Below are positions 6,934 to 13,270 of a DNA stretch of 18,915 bases, in pieces. The notes under the pieces are model-generated. The model did not search any database. It saw nothing but the letters and a program-made list of their open reading frames with translations, and had not been told where the DNA came from. Numbering within the stretch: the stretch's first letter is position 1; every line of letters starts with the position of its first letter. The stretch comes from Actinomycetota bacterium. GTDB lineage: Bacteria; Actinomycetota; Acidimicrobiia; Acidimicrobiales; Microtrichaceae. A program made the translations under genes and the position numbers. The stretch is taken from contig SXMI01000238.1 in NCBI GenBank assembly GCA_005777415.1, positions 1-18,915 of the forward strand. The letters run 5' to 3'.

Positions 6934-7560
6934 TCAGGGGGTGGGGGCGCCGCCGGTGAGCAGCGGCTCGATGATCGGCATGACCAGCGAGTCGGTGCAG
7001 GTGATCGTCTCGGCGTAGCGCCAGTTGACGACGCCGGCGGCAGTCGTCCCGAAGAAGAGCCCGCTGTACTCGGCGGTGGCGAGCCCCGTGGTCCCGAACT
7101 GCACGGTGTCCCCGGCGACGACACCGAGCGTCAGCATCTCCTCGTTGAGGGACGCCCCGGGGTCGGGGTTGTTCACCTGCAGCAGGCCGATGTGGATCGG
7201 GACGACGAACGGCGTCACGGTCGCATGGCGAACCTGGAGTCCCGACGGGCTCGACGCAGAGAGGTAGGCCTCGGCCCCCAGCCCGTTGGGGTTGGCACAG
7301 TGGGCGAACGAACCGGTCACGTCCTGGTCGATCGAGACCATCTCGCCCGACGTCAGGTCGCGGACGCCGGCGAGCAGGAAGTTGCTGCTCGGCAGGACGG
7401 TGGTCGTCGGCGCCTGGGTGGTGGGCGGGGCCTCGGTGGTGGGCGGGGCCTCGGTCGTCGTGGTTGTGGTCGTGGGATCGTCCTGCGCCTGTGAGGTGGC
7501 GCTCAATCCCAGGACCAGAACGAGCGCGACGGACCCGAACGCCACCACTCGGCTGGTCAC
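6934..7560 (-). CDS. Secreted Thr-linker protein, function unknown
   Basis: A 208-residue exported protein. The GTG at 7560 is chosen because GAGG (7567-7570) sits 6 nt upstream and the protein then begins with a clear signal peptide: TSRVVAFGSVALVLVLGLSATSQAQ, probably cut after AQA-type residues near position 25. Upstream in-frame codons lack these features. After the signal comes a Thr/Pro linker built from a duplicated EAPPTT unit, then a domain of about 140 residues rich in beta-type sequence with two cysteines (AHCANPN and TITCTD), which could form a disulfide. I recognise no family. A surface or cell-wall location is likely. Its leader contains alternative hairpins. The reading frame extends upstream but the extra Arg-rich sequence looks non-coding. 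Confidence 0.7.
   Translation of the reverse strand: MTSRVVAFGSVALVLVLGLSATSQAQDDPTTTTTTTEAPPTTEAPPTTQAPTTTVLPSSNFLLAGVRDLTSGEMVSIDQDVTGSFAHCANPNGLGAEAYLSASSPSGLQVRHATVTPFVVPIHIGLLQVNNPDPGASLNEEMLTLGVVAGDTVQFGTTGLATAEYSGLFFGTTAAGVVNWRYAETITCTDSLVMPIIEPLLTGGAPTP
7417..7452. repeat. Perfect 18-bp tandem duplication in the Thr/Pro linker
   Basis: Units 7417-7434 and 7435-7452 are identical and in frame, encoding a repeated six-residue Pro/Thr/Glu/Ala unit in the secreted protein. Perfect identity suggests recent slippage or a length-variable linker. Confidence 0.8.
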
Positions 7561-7601
7561 CCGTTTCCTCGGTCGATGCACTCGACGTTCCGCTCGCTCA
7601 C

Positions 7602-7656
7602 GCACGCCTGCGGTCGCAGGTGTGCTTCCCCTGTCCGGGGCCGGTACCGACCTGCG
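7602..7656 (-). promoter_or_regulatory. Structured leader with alternative pairing upstream of the secreted-protein gene
   Basis: In the minus-strand transcript, CGCAGGT (7656-7650) can pair with ACCTGCG (7621-7615) over 7 bp. The same ACCTGCG can instead pair with CGCAGG just after it (7612-7607), extended by GCAC/GTGC to a hairpin spanning 7602-7625. The two folds are mutually exclusive. The leader ends about 30 nt before the ribosome binding site. I do not recognise it as a named riboswitch class. Confidence 0.35.
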
Positions 7657-7709
7657 GTCCCGACCACAAGCCAACCGGGGCGATTTCATCACTCCGATGC
7701 CCGGATGCT

Positions 7710-7731
7710 GGCCCGGAGGCACCTCCGGGCC
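7710..7731 (-). terminator. Strong hairpin terminator after crtZ
   Basis: GGCCCGGAG, GCAC loop and CTCCGGGCC form a perfect 9-bp GC-rich stem 9 bases after the crtZ stop on the minus strand. No T-tract follows. It is the most stable simple hairpin in the window and would separate crtZ from the secreted-protein gene. Confidence 0.65.
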
Positions 7732-7740
7732 GACTCGTCG

Positions 7741-8265
7741 TCACGAATCGGCCCGCTCAGCGGTCGTCCGGCGTCGTTCCGTGAGGTCGATCCGTGCGCC
7801 CCGGGACCGCTCGGCCCGGTCCCGCACGCTGGCCGGCACCACCGGGGCCAGCATGCCGTAGGGCGCCCCGTTGAAGCGGTGGTGCAACTCGTGGGCGGCG
7901 CCCAGCCGGTCGAGCGCGCCGATCCGGGGCAGGTGGCGGCCACCCAGGCGCCCGTGGATGTAGACGTCGTGGACCAGGAAGTAGGCGGCCCCGTAGGCGG
8001 TGATCCCGACGGCGACCGGCACCAGGAACCGGAGGGACCCGACGTTCGTCCCGGCCACGAACATCACGATCGCCAGGCCGGCGAACACGAAGGGGAACCG
8101 GTCGTTCCGCTCGAAGCGTCCCTCGGGGGGCAGGTGGTGGCTGCGGTGCCAGGACCAGGCGAACCCGTGCATGGCCCACCGGTGTTCCGCAGCGGCGACG
8201 GCCTCCATGATCACGAACACCACGGCGGCGAGGAGGACGTCCCACGCGGACAGGTTCGACAGCAC
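7741..8265 (-). CDS. crtZ: CrtZ-type beta-carotene hydroxylase
   Basis: A 174-residue membrane di-iron hydroxylase that would add 3-hydroxyl groups to beta-ionone rings (beta-carotene to zeaxanthin). All histidine clusters of the family are present in order: H28 and H33 (EHRWAMHG), H40, H43, H44 (WHRSHH), H99 and H104 (VHDVYIH), and H125, H128, H129 (AHELHH). GITAYGAAYFLVHD matches the CrtZ core, and hydrophobic segments lie at about 8-25, 58-72 and 80-98. Length is typical. GTG 8265 is preferred because AGGGG lies 5 nt upstream; GTG 8271 is the alternative. No other carotenoid genes are in the window, so either they lie elsewhere or the substrate differs. A general fatty-acid hydroxylase activity is less likely given the motif match. 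Confidence 0.85.
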   Translation of the reverse strand: MLSNLSAWDVLLAAVVFVIMEAVAAAEHRWAMHGFAWSWHRSHHLPPEGRFERNDRFPFVFAGLAIVMFVAGTNVGSLRFLVPVAVGITAYGAAYFLVHDVYIHGRLGGRHLPRIGALDRLGAAHELHHRFNGAPYGMLAPVVPASVRDRAERSRGARIDLTERRRTTAERADS

Positions 8266-8323
8266 GCTCACCCCTGTGGTTCGGGTCGGCGCGTCCGGAC
8301 GGATGCAGCACCGGGACGGTCGG

Positions 8324-9283
8324 TCACCGCCCACCACCGGCGAGGATGGCCTCGGCCTCGGCGACGATCGATCGCACCAGGTCGCCCGCCGGGACGAGCT
8401 CCCGGATCGCCCCCATGCCCTGTCCGGCGGGCATGAACTCGTTCGTCGGGTCCACGTCGGGGGTGTGCTCGTCACCACCCAGGTGGTTGACGCCATCGGT
8501 CATGGACCGGATGACCTGTCCGGGGAAGGGCTCGGCCGTGGCCCCGGAGCGCTCGAAGTCCTCGGCGTAGGGGGTGCGCACGACCCGGCAGGTCTTGCCG
8601 GTGTAGGCGCGGGTCACCATGGTCCCGTCCTCGGCACCCTCCACCAGCCGCTCCTTGTACCCGGGGACGGCCCGGGCCTCGGGTGTGGCGATGAACCGGG
8701 TGCCGATCCACACGCCGGCGGCGCCCAGGCAGCGGGCGGCGGCCAACCCCCGGCCGTCGACGATCCCTCCGGCGGCGACCACGGGCACGGAGTCGCCCAC
8801 GGCGTCGACGATCTGCGGCACCAGTGCCATGGTCGCGACCTGGCCGGTGTGTCCTCCCGCCTCGGTCCCCTGGGCGACGACCAGGTCGCAGCCGGCCTCC
8901 ACGGCGGCCACGGCGTGGTGGACCCGTCCGCACATGTTCACGACCAGGACGTCCTGTTCGTGGCACTGATCGATCACCTCGCGCGGCACGCCCAGGCCGG
9001 CGACGAACACGGTGGCTCCGCCATCGATGATGGCCTGCACCTTCGCCGGCATGTCCTGGGGCGCAGCCGTGAGCAGGTCGACCCCGAACGGCAGGTCCGT
9101 CAGCCCGCGAACCGCAGCGATCTCCTCCACCATGGCCTTGTCGCCCATGGTGGATGCGCCGAGGCAGCCGAACCCGCCCGCCTCGGAGACGGCGGCGGCG
9201 AGCCGGTGGTAGGACACGCCACCCATCCCCGCCAGCATGACGGGGTGTTCGACGCCGAGGAGTTCGGTGAGAGCGGTCTGCAT
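8324..9283 (-). CDS. Nitronate monooxygenase-like FMN flavoprotein
   Basis: A 319-residue TIM-barrel flavoprotein of the 2-nitropropane dioxygenase family. Family marks are the N-terminal EHPVMLAGMGGVS, GTEAGGHTG (139-147, with His145 at the catalytic position), AAGGI (170-174) and GTRF (194-197) in the FMN phosphate site. Members oxidise alkyl nitronates or act as related flavin reductases; many actinobacterial paralogues sit in lipid catabolic loci and have no proven substrate. ATG 9283 is preceded by TAGGCT with a 6-nt gap and no Shine-Dalgarno sequence, indicating a leaderless message. The gene diverges from the subtilase across 39 bp and is followed after 58 bp by crtZ on the same strand. 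Confidence 0.9.
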   Translation of the reverse strand: MQTALTELLGVEHPVMLAGMGGVSYHRLAAAVSEAGGFGCLGASTMGDKAMVEEIAAVRGLTDLPFGVDLLTAAPQDMPAKVQAIIDGGATVFVAGLGVPREVIDQCHEQDVLVVNMCGRVHHAVAAVEAGCDLVVAQGTEAGGHTGQVATMALVPQIVDAVGDSVPVVAAGGIVDGRGLAAARCLGAAGVWIGTRFIATPEARAVPGYKERLVEGAEDGTMVTRAYTGKTCRVVRTPYAEDFERSGATAEPFPGQVIRSMTDGVNHLGGDEHTPDVDPTNEFMPAGQGMGAIRELVPAGDLVRSIVAEAEAILAGGGR

Positions 9284-9289
9284 GGCTGG

Positions 9290-9295
9290 AGCCTA
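9290..9295 (-). promoter_or_regulatory. -10 box for the nitronate monooxygenase gene
   Basis: TAGGCT on the minus strand is followed by six bases (CCAGCC) and the ATG. It lies only 14 bp from the opposing -10 box at 9310, so the two promoters overlap back to back. Confidence 0.6.
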
Positions 9296-9309
9296 GGCGC
9301 CCGCTCACC

Positions 9310-9315
9310 TACCCT
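9310..9315 (+). promoter_or_regulatory. -10 box for the subtilase gene
   Basis: TACCCT is followed by seven bases (CGGGTTC) and GTG 9323. No Shine-Dalgarno sequence is present. This placement supports GTG 9323 as the subtilase start. Confidence 0.55.
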
Positions 9316-9322
9316 CGGGTTC

Positions 9323-10468
9323 GTGCATGCAGCCTGTAGGTCACTCGTTCGTACCGGTTCCGTCAGCGGACGCAGCCCGGTCATCGGCCGACGGATCATC
9401 CCGCTCCTCGCCGTTGCGGTCGTCATGGCCGTCGTGGCGGTCGGGTGCAGCAGCGATCCCGAGGAGTCGGGGACCCCGACCACGACGACCACCACGTCGA
9501 CCACCACGTCGACACCCGTGGAGTCGACCACGTCGGCCCCCGCCCGTCCTGCCCCCAGCCCGCCTCCACCGCCGCCGACGACCGCAGCACCCGTCGCCGT
9601 GGCCGACCCGTTGATCGGGGAGCAGTGGGCGGTCGGCCAACTCCGGCTCCCCGAGGTGTGGGCTCGTGGCGCCCGTGGTGAGGGTGTCGTGATCGCCGTG
9701 GTGGACACGGGCGTCGACCTCGACCACCCGGACCTGGTCGACCGACTCGTCCCCGGGATCGACGTGGTGGACGGGGACGCGGTGCCCCAGGACACGAACG
9801 GCCACGGGACCCACGTGGCGGGCATCGCTGCGGCCACCGCCGACAACGGCATCGGGATCGCCGGGACCGCACCCCGGGCGAGGATCATGCCGGTCAGGGT
9901 CCTCGGGACCGACGGGACGGGAACCGACGAGGGGATCGCCCGCGGGATCGACTGGGCGGTCGCCAACGGTGCCGGCGTGATCAACCTGTCCCTCGGTGAA
10001 ACCGGTGTCCTCAGCCGGATCTCCAAGGGTGGTCCGCTCAACGCCGCGATCCGCAACGCAGCGGCCCGGGGCGTGGTCGTGCTCGCCGCCGCCGGCAACG
10101 AGGGAACGGCCAAGCGCAACTACCGGGCGGGGACGCCGACGCTCGTGGTGAACGCGACCAACGAGGCCGGGCAGGTCGCTCAGTTCTCGAACACCGGCGA
10201 CCTGCGCGCCGTGGCGGCGCCGGGGGTCGGGATCCTCTCCACCGCACCGACCGAACCCACCACTCTGTGGCCCAACGGGTCGAGGGGCTACGAGCGGCTC
10301 GACGGCACCTCGATGGCCACACCGATCGTGGCCGGGATCGCCGCCCTGCTCCTCGGTGCCGGGATCGATCCGGCGCTGGTGCTCGACCGGATCGCTCAGA
10401 CGGCCGACACGAACGGCAACCCGCAGCTCGGCGCCGGAGTGGTCGATCCGGTCGAGGCGACGTCCTGA
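9323..10468 (+). CDS. S8 subtilase, probable lipoprotein
   Basis: A 381-residue secreted serine protease of the subtilisin family. A basic N-terminus and hydrophobic segment (about 25-41) end in AVGC with lipid-attachment Cys42, so the protein is probably a membrane-anchored lipoprotein. A Thr/Ser then Pro-rich linker (51-90) leads straight into the protease domain, without an obvious I9 propeptide. The triad is Asp128 (AVVDTGVDLDHPD), His161 (NGHGTHVAG) and Ser330 (GTSMATP), with oxyanion Asn in AAAGNEG. The open frame extends far upstream opposite the nitronate monooxygenase gene, but GTG 9323 gives a proper export signal and a -10 box 7 nt away. The substrate is unknown; surface protein processing or nutrient proteolysis are both possible. 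Confidence 0.9.
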   Translation: MHAACRSLVRTGSVSGRSPVIGRRIIPLLAVAVVMAVVAVGCSSDPEESGTPTTTTTTSTTTSTPVESTTSAPARPAPSPPPPPPTTAAPVAVADPLIGEQWAVGQLRLPEVWARGARGEGVVIAVVDTGVDLDHPDLVDRLVPGIDVVDGDAVPQDTNGHGTHVAGIAAATADNGIGIAGTAPRARIMPVRVLGTDGTGTDEGIARGIDWAVANGAGVINLSLGETGVLSRISKGGPLNAAIRNAAARGVVVLAAAGNEGTAKRNYRAGTPTLVVNATNEAGQVAQFSNTGDLRAVAAPGVGILSTAPTEPTTLWPNGSRGYERLDGTSMATPIVAGIAALLLGAGIDPALVLDRIAQTADTNGNPQLGAGVVDPVEATS

Positions 10469-10475
10469 TCGTCCG

Positions 10476-10507
10476 GGTGGCGCACCTCATCATCCGGGTG
10501 GGCCACC
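10476..10507. terminator. Bidirectional hairpin between converging genes
   Basis: GGTGGCGCACC (10476-10486) and GGTGGGCCACC (10497-10507) pair over 11 positions with a single G-G mismatch and a 10-nt loop. It lies in the 49-bp gap between the subtilase stop and the stop of the opposing flavoprotein gene, so it can serve both. No T-tract. Confidence 0.65.
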
Positions 10508-10517
10508 GTGCCGACGA

Positions 10518-11762
10518 TCACGCCGGAACGTACGCGCCCGGCGAGGACAACACGCCCTGTCGCCAGCGCCGCGGCGTGGCCACGACGGCGCGGGGGTAGT
10601 CCTCGAAGAGCCAGCGCGCGAAGTTCCGGCGGGTCCACGGGGTGGCGCCGGCGACCCGGATGGCGGTCCGGGCGCCCTTGCGGTGGCGCATGGCCCGTAC
10701 CAACAGCACCGACATGCGGTGGTCGGCCACCAGGTCGGCGCTCACCGTCGAGCGGTACCGGCCCACGACCTCGCCGGAGGGCCCGCCGGCGATCACCGCC
10801 TCGGCGGCGCGTCGACCCGTCAGCAGGGCCTGGCCGATTCCCTCACCGGTCAACGTGTCACAGGCCGCGGCGGCGTCGCCGACGAACATGGTCCGGGTGC
10901 CGGTCAGCTCGATGTCGTCGATCCGGGCCGGGATCGGCCAGGCCCGGTGGGGCCCCTCGGGCACGGCATCACCCAGCAGCTCACGGGCCCAGGGCCGGGA
11001 CAACAGGTCGCGCCAGAGCGCGCCCATGTCGCCCACGGCGACCTTCCCGCCGCGCTGGACGCCGAAGCCGACGTTCGCCCCGCCGTCCGGCAGGGGGAAC
11101 GACCAGAAGTACCCCGGGAGCAGGTCGGCGTCGAAGCGCACGTGGAGGTCCTGCGCCGCCGACGGCGTGACGCCCCGGAAGTACTGCCGGAACGCATGCC
11201 ACTCGCCGCGGTAGCCGGGTCGCTGCAGGCCGAGGTGCTTGCGGACCGGCGACCAGACGCCGTCGGCGGCCACGCACCATCGGGCCTCGATGCGTCCCGC
11301 ATCCGTCGTGAGGATGACTCCGGTGCCGGTCTCGACGGTTCCGGTGACCGTCTCCCCCTCACGCACCACGGCCCCGGCTCCGCGGGCCAGGTCGACGAGC
11401 GCGGCGTCCAGATCTCGACGGCGGGCCACGGCGGCGAACCGACCCTGCCCCCGCGGGAGGGGGAAGTGCACCGTGACATCGGACGGCGAGGTGACCCAGC
11501 AGTCGGTGGCGTCCTGCCACGAGGCGACCGCTCCCGGGTCCAGCCCCAGCTGCTCGAGCTGGCGCAGGGCCCCCGTCGTCAGGCCGTCGCCGCAGATCTT
11601 GTCCCGGGGGAACACGGCCCGGTCGACCACGACGACGTCCAGACCGGCGCGGGCGAGCTCGATGGCCGCAGCCGAACCGGCCGGGCCGGCCCCCACGACG
11701 ACCACGTCGGTGCGGACCGCGGGGGTGTCACCGCCCGTCGCCTCGTCGGAGAGTTCGTGCAC
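10518..11762 (-). CDS. Geranylgeranyl-reductase-family FAD oxidoreductase
   Basis: A 414-residue flavoprotein of the GGR/MenJ type, which saturates isoprenoid chains of lipids or quinones. The FAD-binding Rossmann motif DVVVVGAGPAGSAAAIELA (19-37), the ICGDGL stretch (57-62), and the second FAD motif MFVGDAAAACDTLTGEGIGQAL are present and in family order. YFWSFPLPDGGANVGFGV matches the substrate-side segment of the family. Menaquinone side-chain reduction is the commonest role in actinobacteria, but other polyprenyl substrates are possible. The start is GTG 11762, with TAGCCT 6 nt upstream and no Shine-Dalgarno sequence. It lies 54 bp downstream of the WS/DGAT gene on the same strand but seems to have its own promoter. 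Confidence 0.88.
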   Translation of the reverse strand: MHELSDEATGGDTPAVRTDVVVVGAGPAGSAAAIELARAGLDVVVVDRAVFPRDKICGDGLTTGALRQLEQLGLDPGAVASWQDATDCWVTSPSDVTVHFPLPRGQGRFAAVARRRDLDAALVDLARGAGAVVREGETVTGTVETGTGVILTTDAGRIEARWCVAADGVWSPVRKHLGLQRPGYRGEWHAFRQYFRGVTPSAAQDLHVRFDADLLPGYFWSFPLPDGGANVGFGVQRGGKVAVGDMGALWRDLLSRPWARELLGDAVPEGPHRAWPIPARIDDIELTGTRTMFVGDAAAACDTLTGEGIGQALLTGRRAAEAVIAGGPSGEVVGRYRSTVSADLVADHRMSVLLVRAMRHRKGARTAIRVAGATPWTRRNFARWLFEDYPRAVVATPRRWRQGVLSSPGAYVPA

Positions 11763-11768
11763 GGTCGC

Positions 11769-11774
11769 AGGCTA
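11769..11774 (-). promoter_or_regulatory. -10 box for the geranylgeranyl-reductase-family gene
   Basis: TAGCCT on the minus strand, six bases (GCGACC), then GTG. It suggests an internal leaderless transcript start within the WS/DGAT-flavoprotein gene pair. Confidence 0.55.
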
Positions 11775-11816
11775 CGGGCCGGACGGCGGAGCACACAGTC
11801 CCGTCGGCGATGAGCC

Positions 11817-13223
11817 TCAGGCGAGCGCCAGCACCTCGTCGTAGCCGCGGCGGACGCACTCGACGAACAGGTCCGGTTGGGTCACTGCCGCCGGGTCCGC
11901 GTTGATGCCGATGTTGAGCTCGTTCTGGTAGCTCAGCAGCGTCACGTTGGCGGCGGCACCGGCGATGGGGCCGAACGGAGTGATCGACCGCACGGGCACC
12001 CCTCGGAGGTAGATCGGGATGGGTGAGCCCGGCACGTTGGACGCCTGGAAGTCGAGGCCCTTCATCATGGTGCCGAAGATCTGGGTCACCACCGTGGTGG
12101 GCAGCCGGTTGAGCGCGTTCGAGAGAACCTCGACCAACTGGTTCGCCGGCTCGTTGCGGGCGCCGATCATCCGCTCCCGGATGCCACCCATGAGTTCCGC
12201 CAGGTCCTCGGCGGAGGTCGGCAGCTCGAACCGCGCGGGCACGAAGTCGTTCCCGGCGCGCTCCACGGCGTCGGCGGCGCGCACGTTGATGGGCATGCCC
12301 ATGCGGAGTCCGGGCAGTTCGACCCCGTGCTCGTGGTGGTAGATCCGGAAACCCTGGACCAGTCCCGTGACGAAGGTGTCGTTGATCGTCCCACCGATGG
12401 CCTTGCCCGCCAGCTTGGCCCGGTCGAGCGGCAGGGTGATGTGGCCGAAGTGGGTCGACAGGGACCGGCCGGTCATGAGGGGCGAGAGCGGGTGGCTCAC
12501 CGGCCGCAGGATCCGGGCCGTGGATGCGACCAGCTCGCTGACGGAGTCGACGGCACCGGCCGGGTCGCTCACGGCGCTGGTGGCGCCGGACAGCCCCCGG
12601 CCGGCCAGGTCGCCGAGGCAGCGCAGCTGGCGGCGGCTCTCGTGCTGGAAGGCGTCGACGAACCGCTCGGCCTGGTTCAGCACCTTCGCCTCGGGGGCGG
12701 GCGGCATGGGGCGCTCGGCCGCGTCGGGCTCCAGGTCGAACAGCTCGAGCATGAGTCGGACGCCGCCGACGCCGTCGGTGATCGAGTGGTGGATCTTCAG
12801 GATCACCGCGCTCTGGTCGTCGCCGAGGTCCTCCACGACGACGGCCTCCCAGAGGGGGCGGGCCCGGTCGAAGCTCTGCATCGCCAGCGGCTGGGCCATC
12901 CGGAGCAACTCGTCGGCGCCGCCGGAGCCGGGGACGCGTGCGAAGCGCAGGTGGTAGTCGAGGTCGAAGTTGGGGTCGACCTCCCAGCGGGGTGGTGCGA
13001 TCGACAGCGGGTTGGACCGCACCCGCTCGCGGAGCCGGGGGATGGCCCGGGTGATCCGGTCGAACTCACGTCGCAGCACCTCGCGCGGGAGGCGTCCGTC
13101 GAGGACGCACACCGTCGTGATGGTGGAGCGGAGCATCGGATCCTTCTCGATGCCCCACATGAGCGCATCCGCGTCGCTCATGCGGTCCTCGTAGACGACT
13201 TGCGGTTCGGCGTCGGCGCTCAT
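11817..13223 (-). CDS. Wax ester synthase/diacylglycerol acyltransferase (WS/DGAT)
   Basis: A 468-residue acyltransferase that makes triacylglycerol or wax esters from acyl-CoA. The catalytic HHxxxDG motif is HHSITDG (145-151), and the ARPLWE segment (121-126) and the C-terminal SNVPGSPIPIYLRG and NIGINADP stretches are typical of the family. Length is usual. ATG 13223 is preferred over an in-frame GTG 6 nt earlier, because TAACCT directly abuts that GTG and sits exactly 6 nt before the ATG, the leaderless spacing seen repeatedly here. It provides storage lipid capacity that fits the acyl-CoA genes nearby. VanW-family and flavoprotein genes flank it on the same strand. Confidence 0.92.
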   Translation of the reverse strand: MSADAEPQVVYEDRMSDADALMWGIEKDPMLRSTITTVCVLDGRLPREVLRREFDRITRAIPRLRERVRSNPLSIAPPRWEVDPNFDLDYHLRFARVPGSGGADELLRMAQPLAMQSFDRARPLWEAVVVEDLGDDQSAVILKIHHSITDGVGGVRLMLELFDLEPDAAERPMPPAPEAKVLNQAERFVDAFQHESRRQLRCLGDLAGRGLSGATSAVSDPAGAVDSVSELVASTARILRPVSHPLSPLMTGRSLSTHFGHITLPLDRAKLAGKAIGGTINDTFVTGLVQGFRIYHHEHGVELPGLRMGMPINVRAADAVERAGNDFVPARFELPTSAEDLAELMGGIRERMIGARNEPANQLVEVLSNALNRLPTTVVTQIFGTMMKGLDFQASNVPGSPIPIYLRGVPVRSITPFGPIAGAAANVTLLSYQNELNIGINADPAAVTQPDLFVECVRRGYDEVLALA

Positions 13224-13229
13224 GGGCAC

Positions 13230-13235
13230 AGGTTA
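13230..13235 (-). promoter_or_regulatory. -10 box for the WS/DGAT gene
   Basis: TAACCT on the minus strand, six bases (GTGCCC), then ATG 13223. It decides between the two possible starts in favour of the ATG. The 47-bp gap to the VanW-family stop also contains a GGGGCCCC palindrome. Confidence 0.55.
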
Positions 13236-13270
13236 GGACGGCTGTCGCACCGGGGCCCCGCCCGGCCCGG

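Noticed and set aside
7561..7722. N-terminal extension of the secreted protein to ATG 7722
   Set aside because: It would add 54 Arg/Pro-rich residues before a clear signal peptide and would overlap the crtZ terminator; the GTG at 7560 has a proper ribosome binding site.
7561..7740. Possible c-di-AMP riboswitch upstream of the secreted protein
   Set aside because: Only a GGGGAAGC stretch resembles the class. The conserved GGGUGAA-type and CCGUCAGCUAACC-type segments are absent.
8272..8496. N-terminal extension of CrtZ
   Set aside because: The added residues overlap the nitronate monooxygenase coding region, are Ser/Arg/Pro-rich and are not part of the CrtZ family, which normally starts near the first membrane segment.
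8000..9322. Plus-strand open frame upstream of the subtilase
   Set aside because: It is opposite crtZ and the nitronate monooxygenase gene; the export signal and the -10 box both place the start at GTG 9323.
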